A stretch of 7,602 nt of DNA from Ferrithrix thermotolerans DSM 19514 (GTDB taxonomy: Bacteria; Actinomycetota; Acidimicrobiia; Acidimicrobiales; Ilumatobacteraceae). This document shows positions 6,054 through 7,602 of the stretch, piece after piece. The notes under the pieces were generated by a model. It saw only the letters and a program-made list of their open reading frames with translations. It made no database searches and was not told the origin of the DNA. The DNA lies in NCBI GenBank assembly GCA_945860575.1, contig CAMAQQ010000056.1:1-7602 (forward strand), in the 5' to 3' direction. Numbering within the stretch: position 1 is the first letter of the stretch; the number at the start of each line of letters is the position of its first letter. The position numbers and the translations under genes were made by a program.

Positions 6054-7602
6054 TGCCACGGCGCGAAGACATCAAGTCAATTCTTGTTTTAGGCTCAGGT
6101 CCGATCGTTATCGGCCAAGCCTGTGAGTTCGATTATTCAGGCACGCAAGCATGCCGTGTCTTACGACAAGAGGGTTACCGAGTAATTCTCGCGAACTCGA
6201 ACCCAGCAACAATAATGACCGACCCCGATTTCGCTGATCGCACATATATCGAACCGCTCACGCCAGAGTTCATTGAACAAATCATCGAACGCGAAAAACC
6301 AGACGCCGTTTTACCGACACTCGGTGGACAGACCGCGTTGAACCTTGCGATGACTCTGTTCGAACGAGGCAAAGTTGGCGTGCCTGGTACCCCCGAGTTG
6401 ATTGGCGCCAATGCTCTGGCAATCAATACGGCAGAAGACCGTGGCAAATTTAAAGAGGCGATGATCGAAATTGGTTTGAGTGTGCCCCGTAGTGGTATCG
6501 CACACACGGTTGAACAAGCCGAAGCGATTCTCAAAGAGATTAAATTGCCCGTGATCATTCGTCCCGCTTACATTTTGGGTGGAAAAGGAACAGGTATCGC
6601 CAACACGCTTGAAGAATTTCATGCTGTCGTTGCCAATGGCTTGGCAGCCAGTCCGATCACCGAAATTCTGATTGAAACATCAATCGTCGGATGGAAAGAA
6701 TATGAACTTGAAGTGATGCGCGATAGAAACGATAACTGTGTCGTGATTTGTTCAATTGAAAACATTGACGCAATGGGTGTGCACACGGGCGACTCGATGA
6801 CGGTCGCCCCAGCGATGACATTGTCTGATGTCGAGTATCAAAAAATGCGTGATGCTGCTTTCGCCTGTATTCGCCGGGTCGGAGTTGAAACAGGCGGTTC
6901 GAATGTGCAGTTTGCAGTGAACCCGATTAATGGCGATCAAGTGGTAATCGAAATGAATCCGAGGGTCTCAAGAAGTTCGGCGCTCGCGTCCAAGGCGACG
7001 GGGTTTCCAATTGCCAAGATTGCGGCAAAGCTTGCGGTGGGCTACACGCTTGATGAAATCTCAAATGACATCACAAAAATGACGCCTGCAAGTTTTGAAC
7101 CGACCATTGATTATGTGGTCACCAAGATTCCTCGTTGGGCTTTTGAGAAGTTCCCGGGCACAACAGGTGTGCTGGGTACACAGATGCAGAGTGTCGGCGA
7201 AGCAATGGCGATTGGCAGAACCTTCACCGAAAGTCTACAAAAAGCTCTACGATCGCTCGAGATCGGCCGACTTGGACTGAATTGTGACGCCGCCGAAGAG
7301 AATTTCAACGACTCGAGCGACGCACAGTTGCTCGAAAAGATCGCGATACCGACACCTGACAGAATCTTTGAAATCGGTGAATGCTTGCGCCGAAAAATTT
7401 CGATCGAGAAAATCGCCAAAGCCTGCAAATTTGATCCGTGGTTCTTGGATCAAATGCAATCAATTATTGAAGAACGTGAATTTCTCGAGTCGCAAAGTCT
7501 TGAAGAATTATCGGTCGCAGATTGGAAGCGCATCAAGCGACTTGGTTTTTCTGATGCCCAACTTGGCTATTTGTATAAACGATCAGAACACGATGTGCGA
7601 GC
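6053..7602 (+). CDS. carB: Carbamoyl-phosphate synthase large chain, N-terminal half (3' end outside window)
   Basis: About 516 of an expected 1,060-1,110 residues are visible, open to the window edge. CarB makes carbamoyl phosphate from bicarbonate, CarA-derived ammonia and two ATP. The visible part covers the carboxyphosphate-forming ATP-grasp unit (about 1-404) and most of the oligomerisation domain. The start VLGSGPIVIGQACEFDYSG is classic. Arg130, Arg170, Gly176-Gly177, Glu216, Gln286, Glu300, Asn302 and Arg304 (EMNPRVSRSSALASKATG) match the E. coli catalytic residues with an offset of one. The Gly-rich loop reads PAYILGGKGTG, with Lys178 where many enzymes have a small residue, and Thr209 stands where E. 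coli has Glu208. The synthetase half and allosteric (UMP/ornithine) domain are not seen. The ATG overlaps the carA stop by one base. Confidence 0.97.
   Translation, partial: MPRREDIKSILVLGSGPIVIGQACEFDYSGTQACRVLRQEGYRVILANSNPATIMTDPDFADRTYIEPLTPEFIEQIIEREKPDAVLPTLGGQTALNLAMTLFERGKVGVPGTPELIGANALAINTAEDRGKFKEAMIEIGLSVPRSGIAHTVEQAEAILKEIKLPVIIRPAYILGGKGTGIANTLEEFHAVVANGLAASPITEILIETSIVGWKEYELEVMRDRNDNCVVICSIENIDAMGVHTGDSMTVAPAMTLSDVEYQKMRDAAFACIRRVGVETGGSNVQFAVNPINGDQVVIEMNPRVSRSSALASKATGFPIAKIAAKLAVGYTLDEISNDITKMTPASFEPTIDYVVTKIPRWAFEKFPGTTGVLGTQMQSVGEAMAIGRTFTESLQKALRSLEIGRLGLNCDAAEENFNDSSDAQLLEKIAIPTPDRIFEIGECLRRKISIEKIAKACKFDPWFLDQMQSIIEEREFLESQSLEELSVADWKRIKRLGFSDAQLGYLYKRSEHDVR

Noticed and set aside
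6175..6558. Open frame of 127 residues on the minus strand inside carB
   Set aside because: It lies wholly opposite a strongly conserved carB region, has no recognisable family or ribosome binding site, and is expected by chance from the codon use of carB.
1..7602. CRISPR arrays, tRNA/rRNA genes, insertion sequences, attachment sites or phage genes
   Set aside because: No repeated units, cloverleaf-like segments, terminal inverted repeats or transposase/integrase motifs were seen, and coding density is almost complete with conserved housekeeping genes.

Overview
The window carries a canonical actinobacterial gene neighbourhood, all on the + strand: the 3' end of efp, then nusB, a DUF2079-type integral membrane protein gene, and a tightly packed pyrimidine (UMP) biosynthesis operon pyrR-pyrB-pyrC-carA-carB, with carB running off the right edge. 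The order efp-nusB-pyrR-pyrB-pyrC-carA-carB is the one known from mycobacteria and other Actinobacteria. Base composition looks close to half G+C, well below soil actinobacteria. Together with the DUF2079 gene this suggests a moderate-GC aquatic actinobacterium, perhaps an Acidimicrobiia-type lineage. That placement is inference only.

Layout: 1-605 holds translation/transcription housekeeping genes (EF-P C-terminus, NusB) joined by a one-base stop/start overlap. 655-2058 encodes a polytopic membrane protein of about 467 residues with the DUF2079 motifs, sitting between nusB and pyrR. 2059-2183 is the only sizeable non-coding gap (125 bases). It contains a near-ideal PyrR-binding RNA element whose lower stem reaches into the ribosome binding site of pyrR. 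2184-7602 is the pyr operon, whose genes overlap by 4, 4, 4 and 1 bases.

How it works together: CarA/CarB make carbamoyl phosphate from glutamine, bicarbonate and ATP; PyrB joins it to aspartate; PyrC closes the ring to dihydroorotate. PyrR senses UMP/UTP and, by established precedent in mycobacteria, can bind its own leader RNA to block translation. The overlapping junctions would pass that repression down the operon. Later steps (pyrD, pyrE, pyrF) are not in the window; pyrF often follows carB in relatives. No RNA genes, mobile elements, CRISPR arrays or phage traits were seen. The most notable item is the PyrR leader element; no wholly new system is evident.
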